A stretch of 24,133 bases of DNA, from the NCBI GenBank assembly GCA_036274075.1, contig DASUGK010000140.1, positions 1 through 24,133 of the forward strand, written 5' to 3'. The DNA comes from CADEED01 sp036274075 (GTDB lineage: Bacteria; Pseudomonadota; Gammaproteobacteria; Steroidobacterales; Steroidobacteraceae). Below the pieces are notes generated by a model. It was not told where the DNA came from, ran no database searches, and saw only the letters and a program-made list of their open reading frames with translations. Of the stretch, positions 1-10,478 are shown piece after piece. How positions within the stretch are numbered: position 1 is the first letter of the stretch; each line of letters begins with the position of its first letter. The position numbers and the translations under genes were made by a program.

Positions 1-948
1 CGATCGCGGACAGCCGGCCGGATCTTCCGCCGGACGCGGCACGGCGTAGTTGGCCGGCCGCGCCATCTCGCGCACGCTGGAGCGTCGCAGGATGCCATCC
101 TCGGCGCCATCACGCGGCGGCCAGGCGGACAGCACCCAGGCCACGTAACGCGCGTAATCGTTCGTGGTGGTGATGAGACCGCCCATCGCGCCGAACGCGC
201 CGGGACCGAGCACCGGTTCCTCGATCCACGTCTCGTTCTCCCAGCGATAGCCGATGGCGCGCTGGCCGACGGGCACCGCCGCGTAATCCCAGGTCGTGTG
301 CGGCATGCCCAGCGGCCGCAGGAACGCGTCCGTGATGTAGCGCGAGTAGTGAGTCCTCGAGGTGTTGCTGACCACCCGGCCCTGGAGCGCGAAGCCGAAG
401 TTCGAGTACTCGTAGGCCATGCCGGGCGCGCGCGAGAAAGGCACGCCGCCCGCGACCAGGCGCGAGAAATCTTCCTCGCTCATGGCGAGCTGGCGATCGC
501 CCCAGGGATCGTCGGTGACCAGGCCGCCGGCGTGCGACAGCAGGTCTCGGACCGTGATCTTCGGACTGTCGCTGGTGGGATAACGCCAGTGGCGCATCTC
601 GGGGACGTATGCCTCCGCCGGCGCGTCCAGCGACAGCCTGCCAGCGTCGCGCAGGCGCAGCGTGGCCAGCGCGGTGAACTGCTTGGTCATGGAGGCGATC
701 CGGAACGCGGTGTCGGCGGTGACCGGCGTTGCCGCCGGCACGTTGCCCACGCCGAAGGCTTTCACGCGTACCAGCTTGCCGTCGGCCACCACGCCGTAGA
801 CCAGGCCGGGGACGTGCTGCTCGCGCATGAACTTCTCGAACACCGGGTCGAGGCTGGCGAGCGCCTGCTGCGCATCTGACCCGGCCGCGGAATACGGCGC
901 GACCAGCGACAAGGTGAGGGCGGCGGCAAGAAGATTCCTGAAATTCAT
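1..948 (-). CDS. Serine hydrolase, class C beta-lactamase/DD-peptidase-like (partial, 3' end outside window)
   Basis: The first 316 residues of a penicillin-binding-protein/class C beta-lactamase-fold serine hydrolase are present; the C-terminus lies beyond base 1. The sequence opens with an export signal (MNFRNLLAAALTLSLVAPYS), so the protein is probably periplasmic or membrane-attached. The active-site SxxK motif is SMTK at residues 86-89, with Ser86 as the likely nucleophile. The second motif is YSN at 181-183. The third motif (KTG/HxG) would lie past the window edge, so completeness cannot be judged. Members of this family include esterases, D-aminopeptidases and beta-lactamases, and the substrate cannot be read here. 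The start codon overlaps the stop of the preceding nucleotidyltransferase gene by ATGA, so the two are probably translationally coupled. It appears to be the fourth gene of an operon led by the Lrp-type regulator. Confidence 0.9.
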   Translation of the reverse strand, partial: MNFRNLLAAALTLSLVAPYSAAGSDAQQALASLDPVFEKFMREQHVPGLVYGVVADGKLVRVKAFGVGNVPAATPVTADTAFRIASMTKQFTALATLRLRDAGRLSLDAPAEAYVPEMRHWRYPTSDSPKITVRDLLSHAGGLVTDDPWGDRQLAMSEEDFSRLVAGGVPFSRAPGMAYEYSNFGFALQGRVVSNTSRTHYSRYITDAFLRPLGMPHTTWDYAAVPVGQRAIGYRWENETWIEEPVLGPGAFGAMGGLITTTNDYARYVAWVLSAWPPRDGAEDGILRRSSVREMARPANYAVPRPAEDPAGCPRS

Positions 949-1430
949 CCCCGGGTGCCTTTGGTCCGCGCCAGTATCGCTTCCAGGAGCTTCAATACGG
1001 CGACATCCTTGTCGCGCCCCAACGCCTTCTTTTCCTCGACAAGTTCTGCGAGTGGCAACACCTTGACCGACAGGTCGCCGATGGTGAGCGAGATGGCCGA
1101 CCCGGCAACGTCCTCGTAGCGCCTGCCACCGCCGATGAAGCCAAGCACATCGAAGGGCCCGCTGTCAGTCATCAGCAGCAGGTGGCCGCCCGCCGCCAAG
1201 TCATTGCGCGATGGCCGCAAGTCGCGATGTTCACGGTAGCGCGCGTCCAGCGCCGCGAGCACGCTGGCGACCCTGTCGACATTCTCCGGATTCACGCGTA
1301 TCAACGCATCGAGGTCGAACGTGGTTACCGGTGCGCCCTGCAGGACCGCGGCGACGCCTCCCACGACGACGTACTCGACGCCGTGCTGTTCAAGGAGTTC
1401 GAGAATTCGCCGGAAGCTGTGTGTCGTCAT
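945..1430 (-). CDS. Nucleotidyltransferase-fold protein (Pol beta/MNT or AbiEii-like)
   Basis: A 161-aa protein with the minimal signature of the Pol-beta-type nucleotidyltransferase fold. It has a hydrophobic strand ending in GG (VVVGGVAAVLQG, residues 21-32), then TFDLDAL with Asp39 and Asp41 as putative metal ligands, and a possible third carboxylate in GPFDVLG (Asp94). Such proteins transfer a nucleotide to a protein or small molecule, and many are parts of toxin-antitoxin or minimal nucleotidyltransferase/HEPN pairs. No HEPN-like partner is adjacent. Its 5' end overlaps a 57-aa small ORF by 41 bp, and its stop overlaps the start of the serine hydrolase by 4 bp. The fold assignment is fairly sure; the substrate and any toxin role are inference. 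It could equally be a housekeeping orphan nucleotidyltransferase. Confidence 0.8.
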   Translation of the reverse strand: MTTHSFRRILELLEQHGVEYVVVGGVAAVLQGAPVTTFDLDALIRVNPENVDRVASVLAALDARYREHRDLRPSRNDLAAGGHLLLMTDSGPFDVLGFIGGGRRYEDVAGSAISLTIGDLSVKVLPLAELVEEKKALGRDKDVAVLKLLEAILARTKGTRG

Positions 1431-1563
1431 CGGTGCGAGCGGCGTTGAAGAACGCCAATCGTGATTCGAGTTCGGCCAGCCTTTCGGTGGGTTGAAGCGA
1501 CAGGAACCAATCGATCAACGTCGCGTCATGTTCCGAGATCGGTGGGGGCGGGTCAGGATCCAT
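1390..1563 (-). CDS. Small 57-aa protein overlapping the nucleotidyltransferase gene
   Basis: Translating the minus strand from the ATG at 1563 gives a 57-aa product that starts MDPDPPPPISEHDATLIDWF and ends PANSRTP. After a proline-rich start it contains a helical stretch (LSLQPTERLAELESRLAFFN), and it is acidic overall. It begins 9 bp after the Lrp-type regulator stop and runs 41 bp into the nucleotidyltransferase gene in another frame. The short gap and overlap fit a coupled operon. No clear ribosome binding site is visible, so coupling to upstream translation would be needed. In my recollection small proteins with an L-x-P-x-E-R-L helix often precede nucleotidyltransferase genes, so a partner or antitoxin-like role is plausible but unproven. 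I do not recognise a named family. Confidence 0.55.
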   Translation of the reverse strand: MDPDPPPPISEHDATLIDWFLSLQPTERLAELESRLAFFNAARTDDDTQLPANSRTP

Positions 1564-1572
1564 GCGCAGATA

Positions 1573-2046
1573 CTATCGTGGGATGGGCGGTGCCGCGCGG
1601 TGGAACACCGGCTTGATGGCGAGGCCCGACTGGATGCGCGATACGCCCGGGATCCGCGTCAGCACGTCGAGCATGAAGCGCTGGTAGCTGGGCAGGTCGG
1701 GCACGACGATGCGCAGCACGTAGTCGGCTTCGCCGGTCATGAGATAACAACTCATCACCTCGGGCACGTCGGCGATGCGCCGTTCGAACACCTTGAGGGT
1801 TTCCTCGACCTGGCGTTCGAGCGATACCCACACGTACATGGTGATGCCGAAGCCGAGTTTCTGTTCGTCGAACTGCGCGCTGTAGCCGGTGATGAATCCC
1901 TCGGACTCGAGGCGGCGGATGCGCCGCAGGGTGGGAGTGAGCGAAAGCCCGATCTGTTCGGCCAGGTCGCGCCAGCTGATGCGACCGTCGCGCGAGAGGA
2001 TCTGCATGATCTTCGCGTCCACCTTGTCGAGTTTCTCTGACGCCAT
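1573..2046 (-). CDS. Lrp/AsnC-family transcriptional regulator
   Basis: A 157-aa protein of standard length for the feast/famine regulator family. Residues about 5-60 form the AsnC-type helix-turn-helix (LDKVDAKIMQILSRDGRISW, then LAEQIGLSLTPTLRRIRRLE). Residues about 65-145 form the RAM ligand-binding and oligomerisation domain, including MTGEADYVLRIVVPDL and a C-terminal IPGVSRIQSGLAIKPV strand. These regulators usually bind an amino acid and often control their own gene and a divergent neighbour. Here the divergent neighbour is metF-metH, so control of methionine synthesis is an attractive inference. A plausible promoter (TTGACT, 16 bp, TAGCAT) lies just upstream and is overlapped by inverted-repeat DNA. 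Three genes follow closely on the same strand and may be cotranscribed. Confidence 0.93.
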   Translation of the reverse strand: MASEKLDKVDAKIMQILSRDGRISWRDLAEQIGLSLTPTLRRIRRLESEGFITGYSAQFDEQKLGFGITMYVWVSLERQVEETLKVFERRIADVPEVMSCYLMTGEADYVLRIVVPDLPSYQRFMLDVLTRIPGVSRIQSGLAIKPVFHRAAPPIPR

Positions 2047-2053
2047 GTCTGCC

Positions 2054-2119
2054 GTTTCCCCGATTTATGGTGCAAACATGCTAAAAGACATTTGCGGATA
2101 GTCAATAAATGGCGGAAAC
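2054..2119. promoter_or_regulatory. Imperfect inverted repeat in the Lrp-metF divergent spacer (candidate operator)
   Basis: The left arm GTTTCCCCGATTTAT (2054-2068) and the right arm ATAAATGGCGGAAAC (2105-2119) pair at 13 of 15 positions and are separated by 36 bp. The arms flank the putative promoter of the regulator gene. A smaller GCAAA/TTTGC pair (2072-2076 and 2091-2095) lies between them. Closer to metF, the 8-mer CTCCGCAT occurs twice (2123-2130 and 2142-2149). Lrp-family proteins bind multiple spaced sites, so this is a reasonable operator candidate, but no consensus match is claimed. Confidence 0.45.
2078..2105 (-). promoter_or_regulatory. Putative sigma-70 promoter of the Lrp-type regulator gene
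   Basis: Read on the minus strand, TTGACT (2105-2100, 5 of 6 consensus) and TAGCAT (2083-2078, 4 of 6) are separated by 16 bp. The expected transcription start near 2071 would give a short leader of about 25 nt to the ATG at 2046. The assignment rests on consensus match alone. Confidence 0.45.
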
Positions 2120-2172
2120 GCTCTCCGCATAGTGCGTTAGACTCCGCATCACGTAACCGTATGACAGGTATC

Positions 2173-2176
2173 AGGA
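2173..2176 (+). promoter_or_regulatory. metF ribosome binding site
   Basis: AGGA lies 5 bp before the ATG at 2182. It favours that start over the in-frame ATG codons at 2092 and 2161, and it gives the usual MetF N-terminus. Confidence 0.6.
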
Positions 2177-2181
2177 ATTTC

Positions 2182-3063
2182 ATGTCGCGCCAGCGCCCGG
2201 TCTCCGTGTCCTTCGAATTCTTCCCGCCCAATGACGAGGCGATGGAGAAGACGCTCTGGTCGTCGATCCGGTACCTGGAGCCGTTGAACCCGCGTTTCGT
2301 GTCAGTGACTTATGGCGCGGATGGCTCGACGCGTGAGCGTACCCACAACGTGGTGTCGCGCCTGCAGGCCGAGCATTCGCTCAATTGCGTGCCGCACCTG
2401 ACGTGTATCGGCGCCAGCCGCGGCGAAGTGCTCGACATCGCGCGTCGCTACTGGGACCAGGGCATTCGCCATATCGTGGCGCTGCGCGGCGATCCGCCGA
2501 CCGGCATGACGAAGTACGTACCGCGCGCCGATGGCTTCGCCTACGCGGCGGATCTCGTCGAGGGCCTCAAGTCCGTGGGCGATTTCGAGATTTCCGTGGC
2601 CGCGTACCCGGAAAAACATCCGGAGGCGTCGAGCCTCGAGGCCGACCTCGGCAACCTCAAGCGCAAGATCGACGCCGGCGCCTCGCGCGCCATCACGCAG
2701 TTCTTCTACGACACCGACGTGTTCCTGCGTTTCCGCGATCGCTGCGCGGCGCGCGGCATCGACGCGCCCATCGTGCCGGGAATCCTGCCCATCACGCGCT
2801 TCCCGCAGATCACGAAGTTCGCGGCGCGTTGCGGAGCGACCATCCCGGACTGGCTGGCGCATCGCTTCGACGGCCTCGAGAACGATGCCGAGACACGCAA
2901 GCTGATCTCCGCCTCGGTGGCCATCGAGCAGGTGCACACGCTGCAGCGGCATGGCGTCGAGCAATTCCATTTCTACACGCTCAACCGTTCGGAGCTCACC
3001 TACGCCATCTGCCACGCACTCGGTGTGCGGCCGGGCGTGGAACGCCAAGTGGCCAGTGCCTGA
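2182..3063 (+). CDS. metF: 5,10-methylenetetrahydrofolate reductase
   Basis: MetF reduces 5,10-methylene-THF to 5-methyl-THF with FADH2, supplying the methyl donor for methionine synthase in the cytoplasm. The 293-aa product is the normal bacterial length and forms a single TIM-barrel domain. The N-terminal VSFEFFPP signature is at residues 9-16, with Glu12 matching the catalytic Glu of the family. Further conserved segments are HLTCIGASR, IVALRGDPP, AAYPEKHPEA, AITQFFYD and FHFYTLNR near the C-terminus. The start was chosen from AGGA 5 bp upstream and from the family N-terminus; upstream in-frame ATGs would add an unlikely extension. The stop is only 10 bp before the metH start, so the two form an operon for consecutive steps. 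The Lrp-type regulator is divergent. Confidence 0.97.
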   Translation: MSRQRPVSVSFEFFPPNDEAMEKTLWSSIRYLEPLNPRFVSVTYGADGSTRERTHNVVSRLQAEHSLNCVPHLTCIGASRGEVLDIARRYWDQGIRHIVALRGDPPTGMTKYVPRADGFAYAADLVEGLKSVGDFEISVAAYPEKHPEASSLEADLGNLKRKIDAGASRAITQFFYDTDVFLRFRDRCAARGIDAPIVPGILPITRFPQITKFAARCGATIPDWLAHRFDGLENDAETRKLISASVAIEQVHTLQRHGVEQFHFYTLNRSELTYAICHALGVRPGVERQVASA

Positions 3064-3073
3064 GACGGACGAG

Positions 3074-6784
<3,711 letters not shown>

Positions 6785-6892
6785 CCCCGGAAGGGGTGGT
6801 GTCAGAGAGGGATTGTCGGGATTACTCGAGCAAGTCTGGCTGGCGGTTTCGGTGTGATTGCGTAATCCCGACAATCCCTCTCTGACACCACC
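6785..6892. repeat. Repeat A, copy 1: long palindromic element after metH
   Basis: Perfect 31-bp inverted arms run 6795-6825 and 6862-6892, around a 36-nt loop. The arm core is GTGGTGTCAGAGAGGGATTG followed by TCGGGATT. The box CCCCGGAA (6785-6792) directly follows the metH stop codon. The same arm sequence occurs at 11831-11896 with a shorter loop, so this is an interspersed repeat, probably REP-like or a small non-autonomous element. A long hairpin in this place could also stabilise or end the metF-metH mRNA. No clear T-tract follows, so a classical terminator is not supported. Confidence 0.9.
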
Positions 6893-6914
6893 GGGCATCT
6901 TCTATGATCGCGGC

Positions 6915-8648
6915 ATGAGTGGGGCTGCCAGCGACACGCCAGCACAGCGACTGGCCTTCGACGGATTCGTGCTCGATCTGCCGCGCGGCTGCCTGACGCA
7001 TGATGGCCGCGAGATCGCGCTGCGGCCGAAGACCTTCGCCGTGCTCACCCACCTCGTGCAGCACGCCGGCACGCTGGTGTCCAAGGACGAACTACTCGCG
7101 GCGGTGTGGCCCAACCTGGTCGTCACCGACGACACGGTGGTGCAGAGCATCGGCGAACTGCGCCGGGCGCTGGCGGCGGCCGGCCACGACTACATCACCA
7201 CCGTGCCGCGGCGCGGATATCGTTTCGACATGCCGGTGCAGGCGCCGGAGGCCGCACTCGAGCCCGTCGTTACGCCCACGCCCGAAGCCGCATCACCCGC
7301 GCCGGATGCCTCCGCCACACCACCGCCCCCCGCGGCCGCGGTGAAACGCGCGCTTCGCTGGCGCTGGAAATACGGCATCTTCGCGCCGCTGCTGCTGGCG
7401 ATGGCCGTCATCGCCACCTGGTATTTCACGCGCGGCAACGCGGCGCACCCCGAGGCCGACGCGCGCCCCGCCATCGCCGTGCTGCCATTCCAGGACCAGG
7501 GCGACGATCGTTCGCGTGAATACCTCGCCGACGGCCTGACCCAGGACATCATCCACTCGCTCGGCCGATTCTCGGCGCTGACCGTGATGTCGTGGAATGC
7601 CGTGGCCACCTACAAGGGTGTACTCGTGCGCCCCGGCGAGATCGCCCGCGCGCTCGACGTGCGTTACCAGGTGGAAGGCAGCGTGCGCTACGCCCCGGAC
7701 CGCGTGCGCGTGAGCGCGCAGCTCGTGGATCCGCGCGGCCGCGTGTTGTGGTCGGCAAGGTACGATGAACCGCTCGCCGACCTGTTCGGGCTGCAGGACC
7801 GGATCACGCGCGAGATCGCCGGTGCCCTCGCCATCCGCGTGACGCAGGCCGAGCAGCAACGCGTGGCGACCAGGCCCACGTCGAGCTTCGGCGCCTACGA
7901 ATTCCTGCTGCGTGCGCGGCCCGCGCTGCAGCGCCCGACGCGCAACGGCATCGCCGAGGCGCGCTCGCTGCTGCGCCAGGCCATCGCGCTCGATCCGGAC
8001 TACGCGGCCCCGCATTCTGCACTCGGCGAGACCTTCCACATCGCGATCTCCATGGGCTGGGCGGAGGCGCCCGACCAGTACTGGGATCGCGTCACCGAAC
8101 ACGCCACCGCGGCGCTGCAGCTCGACGACTCGGACGTGCGCGCGCGCATCCTGCTCGGGCGCCGCTACATCGCCTACAACCAGTTCGACGAGGCGCAGCT
8201 CGAGATCGATCGCGCGATTCTCGTGAACCCAAGCGATGCCGACGCGCTCGCGGGCCGCGGCAACGTGCTGGTGTGGCTGGGCGAGACCGACGCGGCCATC
8301 GAATCACTGGAGATGGCGCTGCGCATCGATCCCGACCTCAACGCCTTCGATCGATTCGCGCTGAGCCTGGCCTACCTGCTCAAGGGCCGCCACGCCGAGT
8401 CCATTGCGCAGTCCGAACTCAACCTGCGCCAGAACGAGGGCGCGCGTTTCAGCCGCGTGGTGCTGGCGGCCGCACTGGCCGAGGCCGGGCGCACGGAGGA
8501 GGCGCAGCAGGCCGCCGAGGAAATCCGGCGCAGCGATCCCACCTTCGACGCGGCCACCTTCGGCAACAAGTTCCGCGACGCGAAGGATCTCGCGCGCCTG
8601 CGCGACGGGCTCGGGAAAGCCGGGCTCTACCCGCCGCCCGGCGCCTGA
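6915..8648 (+). CDS. CadC/ToxR-like membrane regulator with OmpR-type winged helix and TPR domain
   Basis: A 577-aa one-component regulator. Residues about 14-105 form an OmpR-type winged helix-turn-helix (LRPKTFAVLTHLVQHAGTLV, WPNLVVTDDTVVQSIGELRR, TVPRRGYRFDMPV). A proline/alanine-rich linker follows, and one transmembrane segment spans about 154-172 (IFAPLLLAMAVIATWYF). The outer part begins with AIAVLPFQD at 186, a TolB-N/adenylate-cyclase-associated-like region, and continues into TPR-type helical repeats over about 310-570. This layout is typical of CadC-like regulators in which a periplasmic module may sense a signal and the cytosolic domain binds DNA. Its target is unknown. The ATG at 6915 was chosen because the in-frame upstream start would lie inside repeat A. 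Its 3' end overlaps the convergent YHS gene by 22 bp. Confidence 0.92.
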   Translation: MSGAASDTPAQRLAFDGFVLDLPRGCLTHDGREIALRPKTFAVLTHLVQHAGTLVSKDELLAAVWPNLVVTDDTVVQSIGELRRALAAAGHDYITTVPRRGYRFDMPVQAPEAALEPVVTPTPEAASPAPDASATPPPPAAAVKRALRWRWKYGIFAPLLLAMAVIATWYFTRGNAAHPEADARPAIAVLPFQDQGDDRSREYLADGLTQDIIHSLGRFSALTVMSWNAVATYKGVLVRPGEIARALDVRYQVEGSVRYAPDRVRVSAQLVDPRGRVLWSARYDEPLADLFGLQDRITREIAGALAIRVTQAEQQRVATRPTSSFGAYEFLLRARPALQRPTRNGIAEARSLLRQAIALDPDYAAPHSALGETFHIAISMGWAEAPDQYWDRVTEHATAALQLDDSDVRARILLGRRYIAYNQFDEAQLEIDRAILVNPSDADALAGRGNVLVWLGETDAAIESLEMALRIDPDLNAFDRFALSLAYLLKGRHAESIAQSELNLRQNEGARFSRVVLAAALAEAGRTEEAQQAAEEIRRSDPTFDAATFGNKFRDAKDLARLRDGLGKAGLYPPPGA

Positions 8649-9073
8649 CGTTTCGGCAGCAGCCGGCGATTCTGTTCGGCGCGTTCGATGCTGTCGGCGA
8701 GATCCTTGCGGAAAACCTCCGGCCCGTACGCCTTGCCGAACAGGTACAACTTGCCGTCGCTGATCAGCCAGTACTCGGGGTTGGCTTCCTGCACTTCGCC
8801 GCGCGCCAATGCCACCGCGCAGAAATTGGCGAACTGCGGCGCGTAACGCGCCGGGTCGGCCTTGAACTGGTCGCGGTGCGCGGCGCTGGCGAAGCGCCAG
8901 GTATGTTCGTCCCATTGGTACTCGAAACGAGCGGAGCCGGGCGTGGCGCGCTGCATCGTGAAGTAGGCCACCGGGTCGTAACCCTTGATGCCCAACGGCA
9001 GCGGGTCGGCGGCCCACGCCAGGCTGGAAAAAGCCGCCAGCCATGCCGGCAGCAATCGCAGAATCCATCCCAT
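8627..9073 (-). CDS. Secreted YHS-domain protein
   Basis: A 148-aa protein with a signal peptide (MGWILRLLPAWLAAFSSLAW, then AA) followed directly by a YHS-type domain. GYDPVAYFT is at about residues 30-38, and the segment WRFASAAHRDQFKADPARY follows with a conserved ANFCA. YHS domains are small and often metal-linked, and are found in periplasmic proteins; the function of this stand-alone secreted form is not established. An in-frame ATG at 9151 would put 26 charged residues before the signal sequence, so the ATG at 9073 is preferred. No clear ribosome binding site is visible. The last 22 bp overlap the convergent regulator gene tail-to-tail, and both reading frames look real. Confidence 0.85.
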   Translation of the reverse strand: MGWILRLLPAWLAAFSSLAWAADPLPLGIKGYDPVAYFTMQRATPGSARFEYQWDEHTWRFASAAHRDQFKADPARYAPQFANFCAVALARGEVQEANPEYWLISDGKLYLFGKAYGPEVFRKDLADSIERAEQNRRLLPKRQAPGGG

Positions 9074-9182
9074 GGCGCAAACATAGCCCACGCGGCCCGC
9101 GGCGGCGCAAGGTTTCGGCAATCTTTCGGTGATGTTTCGTGACTTGCGCACGCCGGTTCCGGTTCACTGTGCTGCAAGCCGC

Positions 9183-9190
9183 AAGGGGAG
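9183..9190 (+). promoter_or_regulatory. Strong ribosome binding site of the haloperoxidase/PAP2-like gene
   Basis: AAGGGGAG lies 4 bp before the ATG at 9195. It decides that start against the in-frame ATG at 9129, which has no such site. Confidence 0.65.
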
Positions 9191-9194
9191 CCGC

Positions 9195-10469
9195 ATGAAA
9201 CTTTCCACGAAACTCGTTCCAGCCGGATTCATGAGCAGGTACATGGCCAGATATTCGGCAATCGCCTGGCTGCTGCTGGCGGCAACCTGCCTGTCGACAC
9301 GCAGCCACGCCGACGTGGTCATCGACTGGAATTCCCGCGCCGATGCCATCGCGGCGGAGAAGCGGGTGAGCGGACCGGCGCATGGCCGCGGCCTCGCGAT
9401 CATGCACGTGGCCATGTTCGAGGCTCTGAATGCCATCGACCGGCGTTACCTGGCGTACCGGCTCGACCTGGTCGCCGATCGGAACACCTCCCGCGAGGCA
9501 GCCGCGGCCGCCGCCGGCCACGCCGTGCTGACCGCGCTGTATCCGGACCAGCGCGCCAGCCTCGATGAGCTGCTCGCAAGGCATCTCGCGTCGGTCGAGG
9601 ACGGGCCGCCGAAGGAACGTGGCCTGATTCTGGGGCGCAAGGCGGCCGCGGCCCTGCTCGAATGGCGGACCCGCGACGGCTGGGATGCGCCCGACACCTG
9701 GCGGCCGGTGACCCAGCCCGGCGTGTACGTCGCCACGTCGCCGGTGGCCAGTTTCACCGTGGGAACCTGGACGCCGTGGGTGCTCGAGAGCCCGGCGCAA
9801 TTTCGTCCCGGGCCGCCGCCGGCGCTGAACTCGCCGACCTGGACGCGCGACGTCAACGAGATCCATGACGTCGGCGGGCTCGTCAGCCGCATGCGCAGCG
9901 ACGATCAAACTACCGCGGCGAAGTTCTGGTTCGTCACCGGCGCGCGCGCCTGGAATCCGATGGTGGCGCAGGTGGCGGCGCACCGGCGCATGGACCTGCT
10001 GGACTGTGCGCGGCTGTTCGCGCTCACGTCCTTGGCGGGCATGGACGCCTACATCGCGGTGTTCGAGGCCAAGTTCCAGTACAACTTCTGGCGGCCGGTC
10101 ACCGCCATCCGCAACGGCGACATCACCGGCAATCCGGCGACGCCGCGCGATGCGTCATGGGTGCCGCTGGGCGACACGCCCATGCACCCCGAGTATCCCT
10201 GCGCGCATTGCATCACCTCGGCGGCGGTGGCCGCGGTGCTGCGCGGCGTGGTGGGCGACGACGTCGGCGACCTGTCGATGAGCAGTCCGACCGCCGGCGG
10301 CGTGACGCGCCGGTGGGCGACGCTGCAGGCCTACGAAGAAGAGGTGTCCAACGCGCGCATCTGGGGCGGGTTCCACTATCGCTTTTCCACCGAGGTGGGC
10401 CGCGACATGGGGCGGAAGATCGGCGAGCTCACGCTCGCGACGCAGCTCAGGCCGCGGACGCGAAGTTGA
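9195..10469 (+). CDS. Secreted vanadium-dependent haloperoxidase/PAP2-type phosphatase family protein
   Basis: A 424-aa protein with a cleavable-looking signal sequence (about residues 20-36, IAWLLLAATCLSTRSHA). The C-terminal half carries the vanadate/phosphate-binding layout shared by vanadium haloperoxidases and PAP2 acid phosphatases: KFQYNFWRPVTAI at 293-305, MHPEYPCAHC at 330-339, and ARIWGGFHYRFSTEVGRDMG with His394 and an Arg before it. In the usual second motif (PSGH) the Ser and Gly hold the anion; here they are Cys336 and Ala337, while His338 is kept. I recall PEYPCAHC as a recurring form in a subfamily of bacterial and plant homologues. The activity (halide oxidation or dephosphorylation) is not predictable. 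The 3' end is 9 bp from the convergent EamA-like gene. Confidence 0.88.
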   Translation: MKLSTKLVPAGFMSRYMARYSAIAWLLLAATCLSTRSHADVVIDWNSRADAIAAEKRVSGPAHGRGLAIMHVAMFEALNAIDRRYLAYRLDLVADRNTSREAAAAAAGHAVLTALYPDQRASLDELLARHLASVEDGPPKERGLILGRKAAAALLEWRTRDGWDAPDTWRPVTQPGVYVATSPVASFTVGTWTPWVLESPAQFRPGPPPALNSPTWTRDVNEIHDVGGLVSRMRSDDQTTAAKFWFVTGARAWNPMVAQVAAHRRMDLLDCARLFALTSLAGMDAYIAVFEAKFQYNFWRPVTAIRNGDITGNPATPRDASWVPLGDTPMHPEYPCAHCITSAAVAAVLRGVVGDDVGDLSMSSPTAGGVTRRWATLQAYEEEVSNARIWGGFHYRFSTEVGRDMGRKIGELTLATQLRPRTRS

Positions 10470-10478
10470 GCGCGGCGG

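Noticed and set aside
298..879. Plus-strand frame of 193 codons opposite the serine hydrolase
   Set aside because: The minus strand carries clear SMTK and YSN active-site motifs in an uninterrupted frame. The plus frame has only low-complexity Arg/Ala/Val sequence.
2137..2165. metF promoter TTAGAC - 17 bp - TATGAC
   Set aside because: Both boxes are weak matches and would put the transcript start almost on the ribosome binding site, so I do not list it as a feature.
3064..3073. Cobalamin or SAH riboswitch before metH or metF
   Set aside because: The gap before metH is 10 bp, and the metF spacer of 135 bp is shared with a divergent gene and has no recognisable B12-box or riboswitch core.
6785..6892. 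Intrinsic terminator of metH
   Set aside because: The stem is 31 bp with a 36-nt loop and no T-tract after it, and the same sequence is dispersed. It may still affect transcript ends, but a classical terminator call is not supported.
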